NCBI GenBank assembly: GCA_035079385.1
Contig: JAVHKY010000001.1
Location: 12,300,501 to 12,364,500, forward strand
Origin: Aspidiotus rigidus
Taxonomy: Eukaryota; Arthropoda; Insecta; Hemiptera; Diaspididae
Reading direction: 5' to 3'
DNA: 64,000 bases
The translations under genes were made by a program, and so were the position numbers. The notes under the pieces were generated by a model that was given only the letters and a program-made list of their open reading frames with translations, was not told where the DNA came from and did no database searches. This document shows positions 51,884 to 62,867 of this stretch, one piece after another (within the stretch, counting starts at the first letter, position 1; each line of letters begins with the position of its first letter).

Positions 51884-53645
51884 TCGCATAAACAATTACG
51901 CAATTGAGGTGATTAAGGGATTAAAGAGGAGGGTCAGGGAGGAGGGCTTAATCATCACGAAGGGTGACAAAAGTAATGCCATTGTCGTGATGGAGAAGTC
52001 TTCCTACGTCTCCAAGGTCTATGACGTTCTCGGCCAGTGTGGTGCTAAGGAAAACGACAGTTTCAATTTTCCTAAAAACGTGAAAGAAGTTAGATGTGTG
52101 ATAAACGAACGTGAATTTATTATTAAAACTCCCTCGCTAAAAAGATTGCTCCTGGAGCCCAACCCTGTGCCTCCCCTCTTGTACGGGCTACCAAAAGTCC
52201 ATAAAAAAAAGACAACCCGATGCGTCCGGTCGTATCCTTTGTGTCCTCCCCCACGTACGCTCTGGCGAAATTTTTGGACCGATGGTTTAAATCGAGAGTT
52301 GACCATGGAGTCACCTTACTCGGTGAAAAATTCGGTCTCCTTGGCTGATAGGCTTAAGGATAATATTCTTCGGCTGGGATCGACCCTGTGTTCATTTGAT
52401 GTGGTCGGCCTGTTCCCCAATATCCCCAGAGCAACCGCCATGCAACATATGGGAGACCTTTTGATTCAAACAAATGTTCGCCAAGAAGAATTGGGTGAAT
52501 TTTTCAATCTCCTCAATATTTGTTGGTCTCCCAATTATTACAAATTCGATAACAAGTTTTTTGAGTTTCCTGAAGAGGTTGGAATACCCATCGGTTCTCC
52601 TTTGGGTTCTCTCATTTCGGAGGTCTTTATGTCTAAGTTTGAGCTCGATTTGTTCTCCTCTGGCAGTGCGTATTTAGATCAGATTTATTATTGGCACAGG
52701 TATGGCGACGATGTGTTGTGTACGTGGACTGGTCCCCGAGAGCTCCTTTTGGAGTTTCTCCAGTATCTAAATAATCAATATCCTTCTATAAAATTTACTT
52801 TAGAAATCGGTGGCGCATCTATTAATTACTTGGATTTGACGATCTGTAATAGAGACGGTATCCATGAACTCGCCATACACAGGAAAGATACTGCGACCGA
52901 CATTACTGTCCACGGAAAATCTTTTTGCCCTGTAGCTAACAGCTTAATCCAGCAACTGACTAGTATTCCTCTCAATCAGTCAGCCTTCCAAAAAGAGGTA
53001 TTAACTACAAAGCACTTGGCCAGAGTGAATGAAGTGAACTGAGACATTGACCTTATGATCCAAAGGAAAGTTACTCGAAAATGCCTCGATTCCACCACCT
53101 CCCTCCCCCGCAATACTGCCCTAAACAGTAGAGAGCGTTGGATAAGGCTTCCGTTCTTGGGATAGTTTTCATCTCAATTGAGTCGTGTCCTACGCCCCTT
53201 CGGATTTCGGCCTGTGTATTACAACCCCAATACCATAAAAAGTTTATTGGTTAGGCTAAAAGACCCCATCCAACTGGCCGAGAGGAGTGGTGTGTATAAA
53301 GTTGAGTGTAAGGATTGTAACGGAATTTATATCGGCGAGACAGGCCGTCAGTTGAAAATTAGAATCGCTGAACATAGGAAGGCGTGGGAAAAGAAGAATA
53401 TAGGTGAATCGGCGTTTGCGGACCATCTAATCACTAGCGGCCATAGCATTAAAGAGGGGTCCGAGGCCCTCCTCTATAGAGAAAACGCGTATTCGAAGCG
53501 GAAAGCGTTAGAACACATCAAAATAATCTGTAATTTAAATAACGACGACCTTAATGTGCTCAACAGGTACATACCTGATGAGGGGTTGATTGAACTAGTT
53601 TACGAGTATGATTCACGTCGTGATGACTCGCTGGTTCAATCCTGA
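51884..53645 (+). pseudogene. PLE-A RT and GIY-YIG endonuclease, broken
   Basis: Body of copy 4: ITKGDKSNAIVVME, LPKVHKK, a frameshifted patch at about 52205-52310 restored by a second shift, SFDVVGLFPNIP, IGSPLGS, HRYGDDVLC (valine of YVDD changed to glycine, both aspartates kept), a short deletion removing HKYAGF (near 52937), nonsense codons near 53041 and 53164, then VYKVECKDCN, YIGETGRQ and a terminal DDSLVQS. Confidence 0.85.
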
Positions 53646-53697
53646 TCTCCTCGTATGTTTCTAGTTTACAGCCGGAGTTGGTTCAGTCGCTTTCCAG

Positions 53698-53741
53698 TCC
53701 CCGTTGACAATGATTATTTAATTGAAAGCGCTCCGGCGTCG
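53698..53741 (+). ncRNA. Hammerhead-like motif, PLE-A4 3' tail
   Basis: Same layout as its sisters, with stem II GATT-attt-AATT (one G-U pair), followed by GAAAGCGCTC and CGG. Confidence 0.4.
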
Positions 53742-53848
53742 TTTAATTTCTGTGGCTAAAATTGTAAATTACTCCGTTGGTATTACTCGCTTGAGTATGA
53801 CTTCGTCTGGTATTTCTGGCCATAAATTGAGAAACCGCATTGATTCTA

Positions 53849-54480
53849 GCTTTTATAAGGTTTAGTCCACAGATTGACTCGCTTTCCTTTGAGTCAGGCT
53901 GCTTTCAAAAAAGTGTTGGTGACTATAAAACACCTGGCTAGAGTGAATGGTGTCAATGTTGATGTTGAGACGATGGTTTGGAGGAAAGTTACGAGGAAAA
54001 GCCTTGATTCCACCACCTCCCTCCCTCGATACATGATCCGTGATCGGAGATTGCGATGAATCAGTCTCTCTTTTCTAGGGAGGTTCTCTACCGAATTGTG
54101 TCAGGCCCTTCGCCCGTTCGGTTTCAGACCGGCCTATTACAACTCCACTACCGTCAAAGGGTTGTTCGTCAAGTTAAAGGACCGTATACCTGCGGATGAA
54201 AGGAGTGGTGTTTATAAATTGGAATGCAGGGATTGTAGAGGTTTTTATATTGGTGAAACCGGTCGCCAGATGGAGGTGAGATTAGACAAACACCTGAAGG
54301 TCTGGAAAAAGGAACGTTTGGGAGGACCAGCGTTTGCCGATCACTTGATCAACAGCGGTCATAGCTTCCATGAGGGATCCTCCATAAGGAGAATTCATAC
54401 TTTAAACGGATTGCCCTCGAGCACATAAAAATAATTCGTCGTCTCAATACTGACTATATTACTGTGCCTTGATTGAACTC
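53849..54480 (+). pseudogene. PLE-B C-terminal part of split gene
   Basis: It continues PLE-B after the insertion: HRLTRFPLSQAAFKK, SLDSTTSLPRYMIRDRRLR, a nonsense codon near 54057, LCQALRPFGFRPAYYN, GVYKLECRDCRGFYIGETGR, then FADHLINSGHSFHEGS. A frameshift near 54385 damages the C-terminus (ALEHIKIIRRLNTDYIT in another frame). The endonuclease core residues are visible. Confidence 0.8.
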
Positions 54481-54560
54481 GTCTATGACTCACGTTATGA
54501 ACCCTCGTTCGATTAACCTTAATGATCCGAATTTTATTCTCCGTTCTTGTCAGTTGCTTT

Positions 54561-54606
54561 CATTTCAGTCCCGATGATGGTTTTATAACCGAAAGCGCTC
54601 GGCTTT
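54561..54606 (+). ncRNA. Hammerhead-like motif, PLE-B2 tail
   Basis: AGTC (stem I) precedes CCGATGA (core, with C for U4), one extra T, a perfect GGTT-ttat-AACC stem II, GAA, AGCGCT (self-complementary stem III), C17, and GGCT, which pairs with AGTC (one G-U pair). Compared with PLE-A, stem II changes from GATT/AATC to GGTT/AACC, a compensatory A-U to G-C exchange. Confidence 0.55.
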
Positions 54607-54640
54607 ATTTACTTCCTGCGGTGTTTGTAGTTTTTACTCC

Positions 54641-55329
54641 TCTTCGGAATATTCCCTTCTTGTCGAAACCGGACCCTCTTAGCCTTCCCACGGTATCCTA
54701 TTGAACTTCATTCTTTACCGTCGCTCCGTTCTCTTTTCCCCAATTTTAACCTTCAACGACACGCGTCCGCTTCGGTTCAACTACCGAGTTGTCGGGCTTA
54801 TTACCTTGCCAGCATCTCCTTTTCTGCTCGCGATTGGATAGCGAGCGTGAAACCTGCTTTTTACCTAGTAGTCACTAATGGCTATGATTGTACCCCCAAG
54901 AGAGGTTCTGCGTACTCCTTCTTCGACATAGCTCGGCTGCCGGGAGCGGCTCGCTATTAACCTCGTGAGCTTGATGAGAGTGCGATAGGCTTCCCAGCTT
55001 GCAAAGCAGTCAACACTAGACCAGCCACCCTCCGGTCGGAGGCCACCTTTCGATCGCTTCAACTCTCCTATCGATAGACTTCTTCTGGACAGTGTCAGAA
55101 GACGTGTTGAGCCGTCCCCTAAGTCGTCTGCTTATTCGAGAAAGCCACGTGGCATCCAGGTGCTTCTGAATTCTCCTCTTTTTGCCACCGAGGCCCGGTT
55201 CGAAGTACTGGTTTAGCTCTCTGCGGAGATGGTACATTGCTGCCGACTTCTGAATCACCATCAGTGGGCATTACCCCGCGAAGACACACAGAGCTTCCGT
55301 GCTTCTCGTCGCGAGCAAGGAGGGCAGGT
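54641..55329. other. No gene recognised
   Basis: Minus-strand open runs near 54865-55062 and 55016-55261 (rich in arginine, for example SRISRRLRGRLN) have no recognisable domain; they may be transposon debris. Confidence 0.35.
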
Positions 55330-55692
55330 CATCGTACCACTCGAAGGCTAAGCGCCAGTTCCCTGATGCTCAATTGATACAAAGAAATGTACTCAGGCGA
55401 TGCGTCTGATGAGAGGATTAATACTTTTTGCAAGAAAGGTTTCCCTTTGTAGAAGTGCACCAACGAGTCATTTACAAACGTATAGATTATGGTAGCATTT
55501 GTTTTCTCTAGCTGTGAAGAGGCCATAATGAAGGGGGTCTCCAACTTCTGTTGCTGTAACGATATAATTACCCCGAACATCAGTGGTTTTATCTACTTGA
55601 AAATGTAGAACAAGTAGAGTTTTTTGTAGCGAAGGACGTTTGCATTTACCTTTAATTCTGGTCTTTATTTCAGTTTCGGCATTTTTTGGCAC
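55330..55692 (-). pseudogene. hAT transposase fragment
   Basis: Minus-strand VDKTTDVRGNYIV (about 55590) matches VDETTDVRGNYV of the copy at 17.0-18.3 kb; IMASSQLEKTNATIIYTFVN matches its LIASSELEKTNAATI. The first catalytic region reads DK instead of DE. Only about 120 residues remain in two frames. Confidence 0.7.
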
Positions 55693-55857
55693 TATGAACT
55701 TTCACCCCTCCGCTTTCCTGCACGTGAAAAGCACTCCTATCTTATTCTAACTCTTCCGCCCCTTACGCGAACGATTTTATAAATGCCATCGAAATCCATA
55801 ACTTGCCTTTGAGGAACGTGAGCATTATGGGCTCCATCTTGCGATGGTTGAATGTTA

Positions 55858-56370
55858 TGTCATGGTTACCACCCCAGGTGGTGATAAGATCGACACAGAC
55901 CTTTGCGTCCCCCTGTATTTCATTTCGGCTGCCCGCTCCCATTAAGAGGGCAGCATCACCTGCGTACGCAGGATTTGCACGTTTGCCGGCGAGCGCAACC
56001 TCTAGAAGCTAATGAACAGCAGCTTCCACCGAAGGGGTCCGATCTTGAAACCCTGCGAGCAACCATGGTCCAACGCCTTCCAAAAATATCTCCAGTTAAG
56101 CGTGACCAGCATTTGCGGCCAGAGAAGGAACCAAGCACCGCATCCAACACCTCTCAATTTTTTGAGACTCTCTGAGATGCTCTCGGCACACGTGGCTCCT
56201 TAGACTGTTAGCAGACGCCAAAAAAATAGGACACTGAAATCGAATGTGTTTGAATGATCCGCTCATATCCAGGAAGAGCCCCACGACATAGCGCCACGGA
56301 GATTCCCGAACTTCCCCTATCAAGCGGTTTACGGCATCCTTAGTGCCTTTCCCCACGCAGAATCCGTACT
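55858..56370 (-). pseudogene. R1-like RT fragment, third copy
   Basis: From 56370: GKGTKDAVNRLIGEVRESPW, YVVGLFLDMSGSF, a deletion or rearrangement, then sequence equivalent to the WKLLFNS region and a YAGDAALL box (changed from YADD), ending at DLITTWGGNHD. The end point is the same as in the 40483 copy. Confidence 0.7.
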
Positions 56371-57821
56371 TTCCTTTTCGAGTAGTTCGAATTTTGCGTA
56401 CAGAAAATGCTTAATAAAATGCGGGTATAGAAGATTTACATTTTGTAGGGCCGATCCACCCACTGCCCTAACTAGTGTGTTGGGCAACCTATTACAAAAA
56501 ATTCGAAATCAACCTCAGATTGAACATTATGTCCTCTCTGCCAACTAATAGAGTTTTTGGAAAGACTTAAATATTCTCCACGCGCCATCAGACCTCAATC
56601 AATAAATAGATGGAGCCCTCGTCGCCAACTAATTAAAAAGCTTTCATGAAAAAAAGTAAAAAAGAAAATAGATTCACGTGTTTGAGAAAGTGTTGAGAAG
56701 TACAAAAAGACCGATTTTTCAGATACTATCTAGCAAAAAAAATTTACATCTCAATGGTAAAAAATATTCAGAATCAAGAGAATTGAAATCGTTTACTATC
56801 CGGCTTCATAAACAACATTCTGAGCACAAGTATTTGTATTCTGCCAAGAATGAGTCGAGGTTTTGAGGTATTTTTAAAATATTTTCTCTTCCTTCACTTG
56901 CTGTGGTGATGATCATCATCCGTACGTGTCAAGAATTTTCCTATCACCCCATTCAAACTCAACTCCACCATCCACAATAACCTCGAAAAAGCCGCTCTCG
57001 GCTCGGACAATATTCACCTCTACATGCTTGAAACATCTACCCCAACTCCCTCCTTCTTTGCTCCCTCATCAATGCTACCTTACTCTGAGACTCATACCCT
57101 CTAACCTGGGAATTAGCCAGCGTCTCCCGCACTTTGAAACCCTACAAAGACCGTCGAAGCGCCCTAACCTCCATTCTAGGTAAACTCTCTCAGAAAATCC
57201 CAACAAAAGGTTACTTCGGTTTCTCGAATCTAGTGGCATCTTATCTCCCTGTCAATACAGAACTTTTCGAGCCATCTTCGACGTCAACCTCCAAATTGAA
57301 CGATGATTCCGTAAGAACTATCCTGCTGTAATCTATGGTCTATAGGAAGGGTTCTCTCGTTTGGCAAATCTATATTTCCTCCAAATTGTTTGAAATAGGT
57401 CTCTGTGGCAATTTACCCTCCCTTTGTCAGTTCTTTCTTCATGACAGATCCATATCAGTTCTAATTCAAAACCACTAGTCTTTATGCCATTCCATTTAAA
57501 ATGACGTCTCTCAGTGAGAGTTTTGTAGTGTTCCTAGGAGAAAATTTACTATAATTCGTCGTCGTAACTCCATACAAATTTGGGAGTTACGACATTATGA
57601 CTCTTGGCCAACGTTGATTACCATATCGAATTATTATTATACAATTGTTCACAGCTTTGAAAATCCCGAACCCAATGACTTTGCTAACTGCAAAAATCAG
57701 AAAATAAAAACCCTAACGGTAGATTTGGAGGTACCTGAGAACAGGCCTCACTTCTTCCGAGAACTAAACTAATCAGCATTAGAGCAGACGAAATTTTAAA
57801 CGTCGCAGGAAACCCTAACTA
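56371..57821. other. No gene recognised
   Basis: AT-rich with pyrimidine-rich stretches (about 56935-57160). No domain-bearing frame. Confidence 0.35.
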
Positions 57822-57926
57822 GAAACGAATATTTTCATAGATAGACGAGTGTGGAGATGCGGGTTCGTTTCCCGTCGATGGACCAAATTTTTAACGTGCT
57901 CTCGTCTATCTACGAAAATATTCGTT
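57822..57926. repeat. Long inverted repeat with T-arm-like loop
   Basis: Arms 57822-57849 and 57901-57926 (acgaatattttcatagatag and its complement) pair over about 25 bp with one or two mismatches. The loop contains cgggttcgtttcccg, a four-base-pair stem with a seven-base TTCGTTT loop resembling a tRNA T arm, but no other tRNA parts. Confidence 0.6.
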
Positions 57927-57927
57927 C

Positions 57928-57972
57928 ACGTGTCTGATGATGACAGTCGTTAAGTTGAAAGCGCTCATTATT
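57928..57972 (+). ncRNA. Hammerhead-like motif with canonical core
   Basis: It reads CTGATGA (57934-57940), a weak stem II of about three pairs (GAC with GTT), then GAAAGCGCTC (57957-57966). This is the only site in the window where all conserved CUGAUGA and GAA core bases are present. Stem I pairing is weak. It directly follows the inverted repeat; no PLE coding is visible next to it, so it may be an isolated tail or a miniature element. Confidence 0.5.
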
Positions 57973-57979
57973 TGATTTA

Positions 57980-60364
57980 TTGCAGCTTAATTTTTGCAAG
58001 AATTTGTAAATTCCTTTCTTTCCGTTTGACGGGTCCTCAATCTAGAGACGGGCTAACAATTCCCTTCTAAAATTACTGCGGATGCAATACAATCTGTTGA
58101 CCTACGTCTAGCCTTTGGTGCTCTGCTCACGAACCCTACGCTTGAAGGCCTATATGCGTCGAGGCTGGTATTCCGATCCTCTAGAATTACGCTCATATTA
58201 TGGCGATTGCCTCTACGGCCCAGGCCCCCAACTCTCTCATCTTTCACCCCTCCCTTCGCTCTCAATCCATTATTTTTTCTTTAGAATCCCATTCAGACTA
58301 CATATCAAATTTGACCCTTTTCTCACTCTCTTTCGACGCGTAACACTCGCCTCGACTTGGCTGACTTACTGAAATCGCCGAACACAATCTGCATTAGACA
58401 CATCAAAGCAATTATCCTTAATGATCTTCGCTCCACAGCCTGTGCTTTACAGATGAACCCAAATCGGGTTACAAAACTAGCAATGCCTTCTCTATCAATG
58501 GAGAGTCACGCTCTTCTGTCTCCATACTTCTCTGAACTGTTTGCCATCTGATCCGGCCTCGGTCGCCTCTATCTTCTCCCTTCTCCCTTGCACACCTCAA
58601 CATCTTCTCCATTTTCAAAAGCCCAGCCTCCCGGAACAAGACGCAGTGAATGTAGAAGCTAAGCGAGCCTTGCTTTGCTCCTCGATCACAGATCTCTCCC
58701 TTACTCTGGCCTATATACATATAGCTCGGAAGTCAACATTTTTCTGAGATCATGGACAGCTCCTAAACCTTCGTCTTTAAGGCCACTGTAGTTCTCACAT
58801 CTGCAGGTAGATTTATCCGATCGAAAAAGAGATTGGAACATGGAAAATATTCGCCTCTAAATAATGAAGAAAAAGAAATTAACAGAACGGGTACGGCGTC
58901 GAGACACTCTGACGTGTTCTCCAATTGAAAGAAAGGGAGAGAGAGTTGAGCCGGAAATTTTGGCGTCGTAGTCTACGCTCGCAGATGTTCAAACATTCGC
59001 GGATGTTGTTTTTTTCCTGTCGTATATTTCCTCGTCTTTTCTCTGAACAGCATCCTAAGAGACAGTTGCCAAAATACTTAAATCGTCGTTGTCCTACCAC
59101 GATAAGCGTGTACATAGTGGAATATTAGAGGGGTGGGACGAATTACTGAGAGGTGAGCTGCAATCAATACCAAAACGTTAACGAAGGAGAAGAAAAAAAC
59201 GCGAAAAGAAGATAAAGAAAGTAAGGTAGAAAAAAAAAAAAAAAAAGTGAAAGACACGATATTTAGATTCCTTTCTGTGTGTACTTTCGAAAGGGATTTC
59301 GCGAACATAAAATTCTCATTTCTTTTGCTTCCTTTGTCCTGTTTTCATAAATTTTGTATAAGTTGTTTAAGTGTGCATTCAGACTGGCGTATTCGTATAA
59401 GGCCGAAGGGAAATAACGAACAACGTATATAACGGAGAAAGAGAGAACGTTGCTTATTTCATAGCATTTGTTTCGCTCGAGCTCGCTGCGCCTACATTTT
59501 TTCCATTATATACAGCTTTATGTCGTTTAGTTTATTTATTCCAAGAGTAAAGTACTCGAACAGATATACGATATTCTCTAGCCCTCGATGGTAATTTGTA
59601 CATGAATATCCTTCGTCGTCTTTTTTTTTTTTTTTCATTTTCTTATTAAACTGACCATCAAAAATGCTTGGTTCTTTCGTCCAACAACGGAAACTTATCT
59701 CCGTTTAGTCTCGGTAGTATACGCAGTATTTTGAAATCGACTCGTCATAAGTTTACGACGAGTCCGAGATCTTTTAGGTCACACTTTTGTTAACGATTTT
59801 CGACTTCGATTAGAATTTACGATCGAACGAAGTTGATTTACGCATTATCGCGTCGAGTAGGTGGGATAGAAAAATAGTTACGCGTTTACACTTCTAATGA
59901 AGAAGACTTTATTATAACGTTGCGTTCATAATTTCACCTCAGAATTGTGGTGTAGGGTGTCGTTTTTGTTTTCAAAACGTTATTCAATCAGCGTACTTCT
60001 ATTCGGGACAGAGAGATATTTCAATCGGCTAATGACGGCGTTGAGAAATAAGGGGCTGATTACTAGGTAGGCATTTCCAATAAGTGTGAACGTGCTTTAT
60101 AAGGAGGAATCAACTGTGTAGTGCATAAATTGCCACAAACGTAGGAGGGTTACTCTGGCACACGAGTTCCAAATGAACGACGACTCGAGAGGTGTTGAGT
60201 CGTGAGAAAGTACTGAATCACTAATAATCTTAGCACTATTATGCGTCATTATATGCGGGGCCAGATGATGATTGTTCCAAGTTCCTTTCTTTTTGACATG
60301 TTTCCATTTCTAATTCGAAAATCTGTGAGATATGTCCACGTCCTCCGTTCCATGCCATACACTA
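57980..60364. other. No gene recognised
   Basis: Short frames only. A and T runs lie at about 59230-59246 and 59621-59635. No domain found. Confidence 0.4.
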
Positions 60365-60431
60365 ATTTTATAGAATCAATCCGTTTCTGAATATTACGGT
60401 CATTCATTGCGAAGGAATACTCAAAAGAGTA
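60365..60431 (-). pseudogene. PLE tail/ORF-start segment
   Basis: On the minus strand, ttactcttttgagtatt (ACTC/GAGT hairpin) is followed after about ten bases by an ATG and MNDRNIQKRIDSIKLVYG, the PLE N-terminal pattern. It is joined directly downstream of the truncated PLE-D RT in the same orientation. Confidence 0.65.
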
Positions 60432-61427
60432 AAGAGAAAGATTTTACCATCAAATTTACAAAAATCAGGCGACCAACAGGCATTCAACAGGTCGAAAAAT
60501 TCACCAAATTCATTATGAGGAGTGCCAGATTCCACAAGCAATTTTCCTATATTCGTTGCATAGTGGCAGCCTTAGGGATATTGGGAAAAAGCCCAACGAC
60601 ATCAAACGAGCACAAAATTGAAAAGGTGTATGTCCTTCAATTTTTCAGCCAGGGCGCTCGAATTCTTAACTGAATAGGGAGACTCCACCTCCACACGAGC
60701 TTTGAACCATCTATCCAGGAACTTGGCGAGGGAGTAGGTGGGGGAGGAAACATACGAAACAACTGGCCGCATCGCTACATTTTCTTTGTGTACTTTCGGC
60801 AAGCCGTAAAGGAGGGGAGGAACTGGATTCGGTTCCAAAATGGCTTTCTTTACGGCGGGGCTCTTACTGATAACCTCACTACCATTAATGAGTTTTCTTG
60901 CCTCTTTAACAAATTTTGGAAAATCAAAAAGAGGGTCCTCTTTGGCCCCACATATTGGCCAAGCACCTCGTAAACCTAGGAAACGTAGGAAGCTTTGTCC
61001 ATAACTACGACAGCATTCCTTTTGTCAGCGTTTGTAATGACTAACTTTTCCTCCCTAATCTTCCTCCCCAAACCTATGATCAACTCACTCCCTGCATCAC
61101 TTATGCAAGGGAGGAGGGCATTGCGAACCATTTCGGCACATTTTTTCTGGGTATTTACCGCAGGCCCGATCTTTACTGCTAAATCAGCCACAACGTTAGC
61201 TAAAGTCTCCTGATTTTTTAGAGGGGGAGGCCAAATTTCAATCCCTTCTCCAGAAATGTCAACTCGTTACGGTTAAACTTCGTTTTGCTATGTTTCATGA
61301 CACGAGGCTGAGATTTTTGGATAATATCATCGTCACCTCAATCTAATTCACCATCCCTAACCTTAGAGCTCAGGACGGAGGTAAGTTTCCGATTTTTTCT
61401 TTCTTTTAATTTCAGCTCGAACTCGTT
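60432..61427 (-). pseudogene. PLE-D N-terminal and RT fragment
   Basis: Minus strand from 61427: a basic FELKLKERKNRKL, MADLAVKIGPAVNTQKKC, LVITNADKRNAVVVMDKAS, PPLLYGLPKVHKENVAMRPV, FVLCSFDVVGLFPNIPKAA-like codons, and CWSPDFCKFDGK, where it stops abruptly at the tail segment. Several frameshifts. Diverged from PLE-A and PLE-B. Confidence 0.75.
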
Positions 61428-61477
61428 ATACCCTTCCATCAAATTTACTCTGGAAGTTGGTGGTTCATCAATAAATT
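60955..61477. repeat. Direct repeat of about 520 bp, left copy
   Basis: Matches 63267-63779 nearly base for base, including the head-to-head PLE junction. The two copies bracket the gypsy and minisatellite segment. Confidence 0.85.
61428..61477 (+). pseudogene. Opposite-strand PLE-D RT scrap
   Basis: Plus-strand codons YPSIKFTLEVGGSSIN, from downstream of the RT active site, abut the minus-strand N-terminal region at 61427. Same junction as at 63720. Confidence 0.75.
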
Positions 61478-61494
61478 AGGAACAATGGAAGTAG

Positions 61495-62690
61495 ATTGTC
61501 CCAATTCCGCTGGTCACTGTCAATTACTTTGGATAGGAATTGGTCTATTGTTTTGTTGAACTTCTCGACCATACCAATCAGATTGTGGGTGGAGTGGTGT
61601 TGTACGAGTTTTCCTCAATCCCATCAGCTTAGCCACTTCTCCAAATACCTGGGATTCAAAGTTTCTTCCCTGGTTTGAGTGTAACTCCAGAGGTACTCCA
61701 AACCTTGAAATCCAGTTTTCCCCCAGCATTGTTGCAACAGTGACGGCTTCACAATTTGGCAGTGGGTAAGCATCCATCCATTTGCTGAAATAATCTCCTA
61801 CCACTAGGATATAACGATTACCTTGGTCAGTTTCTGGAAATGGTCCTGAGATATCTGCCGCAATCCGTTTAAAAGGGTATCCCACATTCTAGATTTGCAT
61901 CCTAGCTCGGCCCCTAGTATTGGGCCCCCTACTGGCATTACATGCTCTGCAATATTGAATCCAATCCTCTACATCACTTCTACAGGCTGGCCAGTAAAAC
62001 CGTTCCCAAATCTTGGCCAATGTTTTTGTTATTCCAAGATGACTACCAGATGCGTCATCATGAACACTCTTCAAGACATCTGGTATAAGTGCTTCAGGTA
62101 TCAGTTGTTGGCGCCGGTGTGATCTGCCATCTGTGGTTTCCCAGATTCGGTAAACAATTCCATTTTCTACTTGAAGCGAGTCCCATTCTGACCATAAAAT
62201 CTTTAAATTTACTGACTGTGAGCTGATATCCTGCCAGACTGGTCGTTCACCTTTCTCCTTCCAGGCTAAAATGACTGAAATATCTTTATCCTGTTGTTGA
62301 GCGTTTCTCATATCCACATTGGAACCTAGTTGTATGGATTTGACTGAGACTTCTTCCTTCTCTTCATTGACTACAGTGCTTAGTTCTTCTTCAACTTTGG
62401 TCTGGAGGAGACGATCCTTGGCTTCCAACTCATAAAGCGGCATATCTCCACAGGGACCTCTTAAAACGTCATGCTTCAGATCAATAATCAACCCATACTT
62501 TCGCATTAAATCCAGGCCCAGAATACAGTCATCTTCGATATCAGCAAGGATGAATTTTCCAGTTATTACCATTGAGGAAATCTTGATAGATAGCCGGACA
62601 GTGCCCTTGGTCCAAGCTTGTTCACCCATGGCAGTCCTGAGGCGGTACTTTTCTCTCCAATTAATGGATAAGCCTGGGATGCAAGTTTAG
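61495..62690 (-). pseudogene. Ty3/gypsy Pol remnant: protease joined to integrase
   Basis: The minus strand starts with the C-terminal half of a retropepsin (LRTAMGEQAWTKGTVRLSIK, ILGLDLMRKYGLIID); the DTG active site is missing. RT and RNase H are absent, and the frame goes through a charged linker to the integrase zinc-binding region (HDDASGSHLGITKTL, CRSDVEDWIQYCRACN). A TAG at about 61889 separates it from the integrase core (VGYPFKRIAADISGPFPETD), where the second catalytic aspartate reads asparagine (HSNQGRNFES). A frameshift near 61575 ends it. Dead. Confidence 0.8.
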
Positions 62691-62867
62691 CGGCATGTGC
62701 AAGCTTGGTGCTTGCGGCTTCATTGCAGAATGCCACAATACCTTATTATTATTCATTTGTGCCAAGTAACGTAGGTAAGTACTCGGTAAAATTTGTAGCA
62801 AACCGTCACAGAAGATATTTTGGAAGAAATCTGCAGAAGTTTGCCGCAGAATGTACGAAAGTCTGCA
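62691..62867. other. Spacer between gypsy remnant and repeats
   Basis: Contains first CTGC/GCAG words of the following repeat region; no gene. Confidence 0.3.

Larger units (their letters stand above)
51693..53848 (+). mobile_element. Penelope-like element PLE-A copy 4 (complete insertion)
   Basis: PLE-B reads continuously if this segment is removed, apart from a duplicated agcttttataag (51681-51692 and 53849-53860), a 12-bp target-site duplication. The left end is the inverted tail starting CCAGACGAAGTCAT, the right end stops at GCATTGATTCT; both termini are the same as in PLE-A copy 1. The inverted part covers about 51693-51883, then the body continues in plus orientation. Confidence 0.88.
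50908..54610 (+). mobile_element. Penelope-like element PLE-B copy 2, split by PLE-A
   Basis: Plus-strand PLE-B from the LLYGLPKVQK region to the hammerhead-like tail, interrupted by PLE-A copy 4 at 51693-53848. It is 5' truncated in the RT fingers, with an inverted scrap at its left end. The 3' boundary is approximate. Confidence 0.8.

Noticed and set aside
57850..57900. tRNA gene or tRNA-derived SINE
   Set aside because: Only a T-arm-like stem-loop is present. No acceptor, D arm, anticodon arm or A box is seen.
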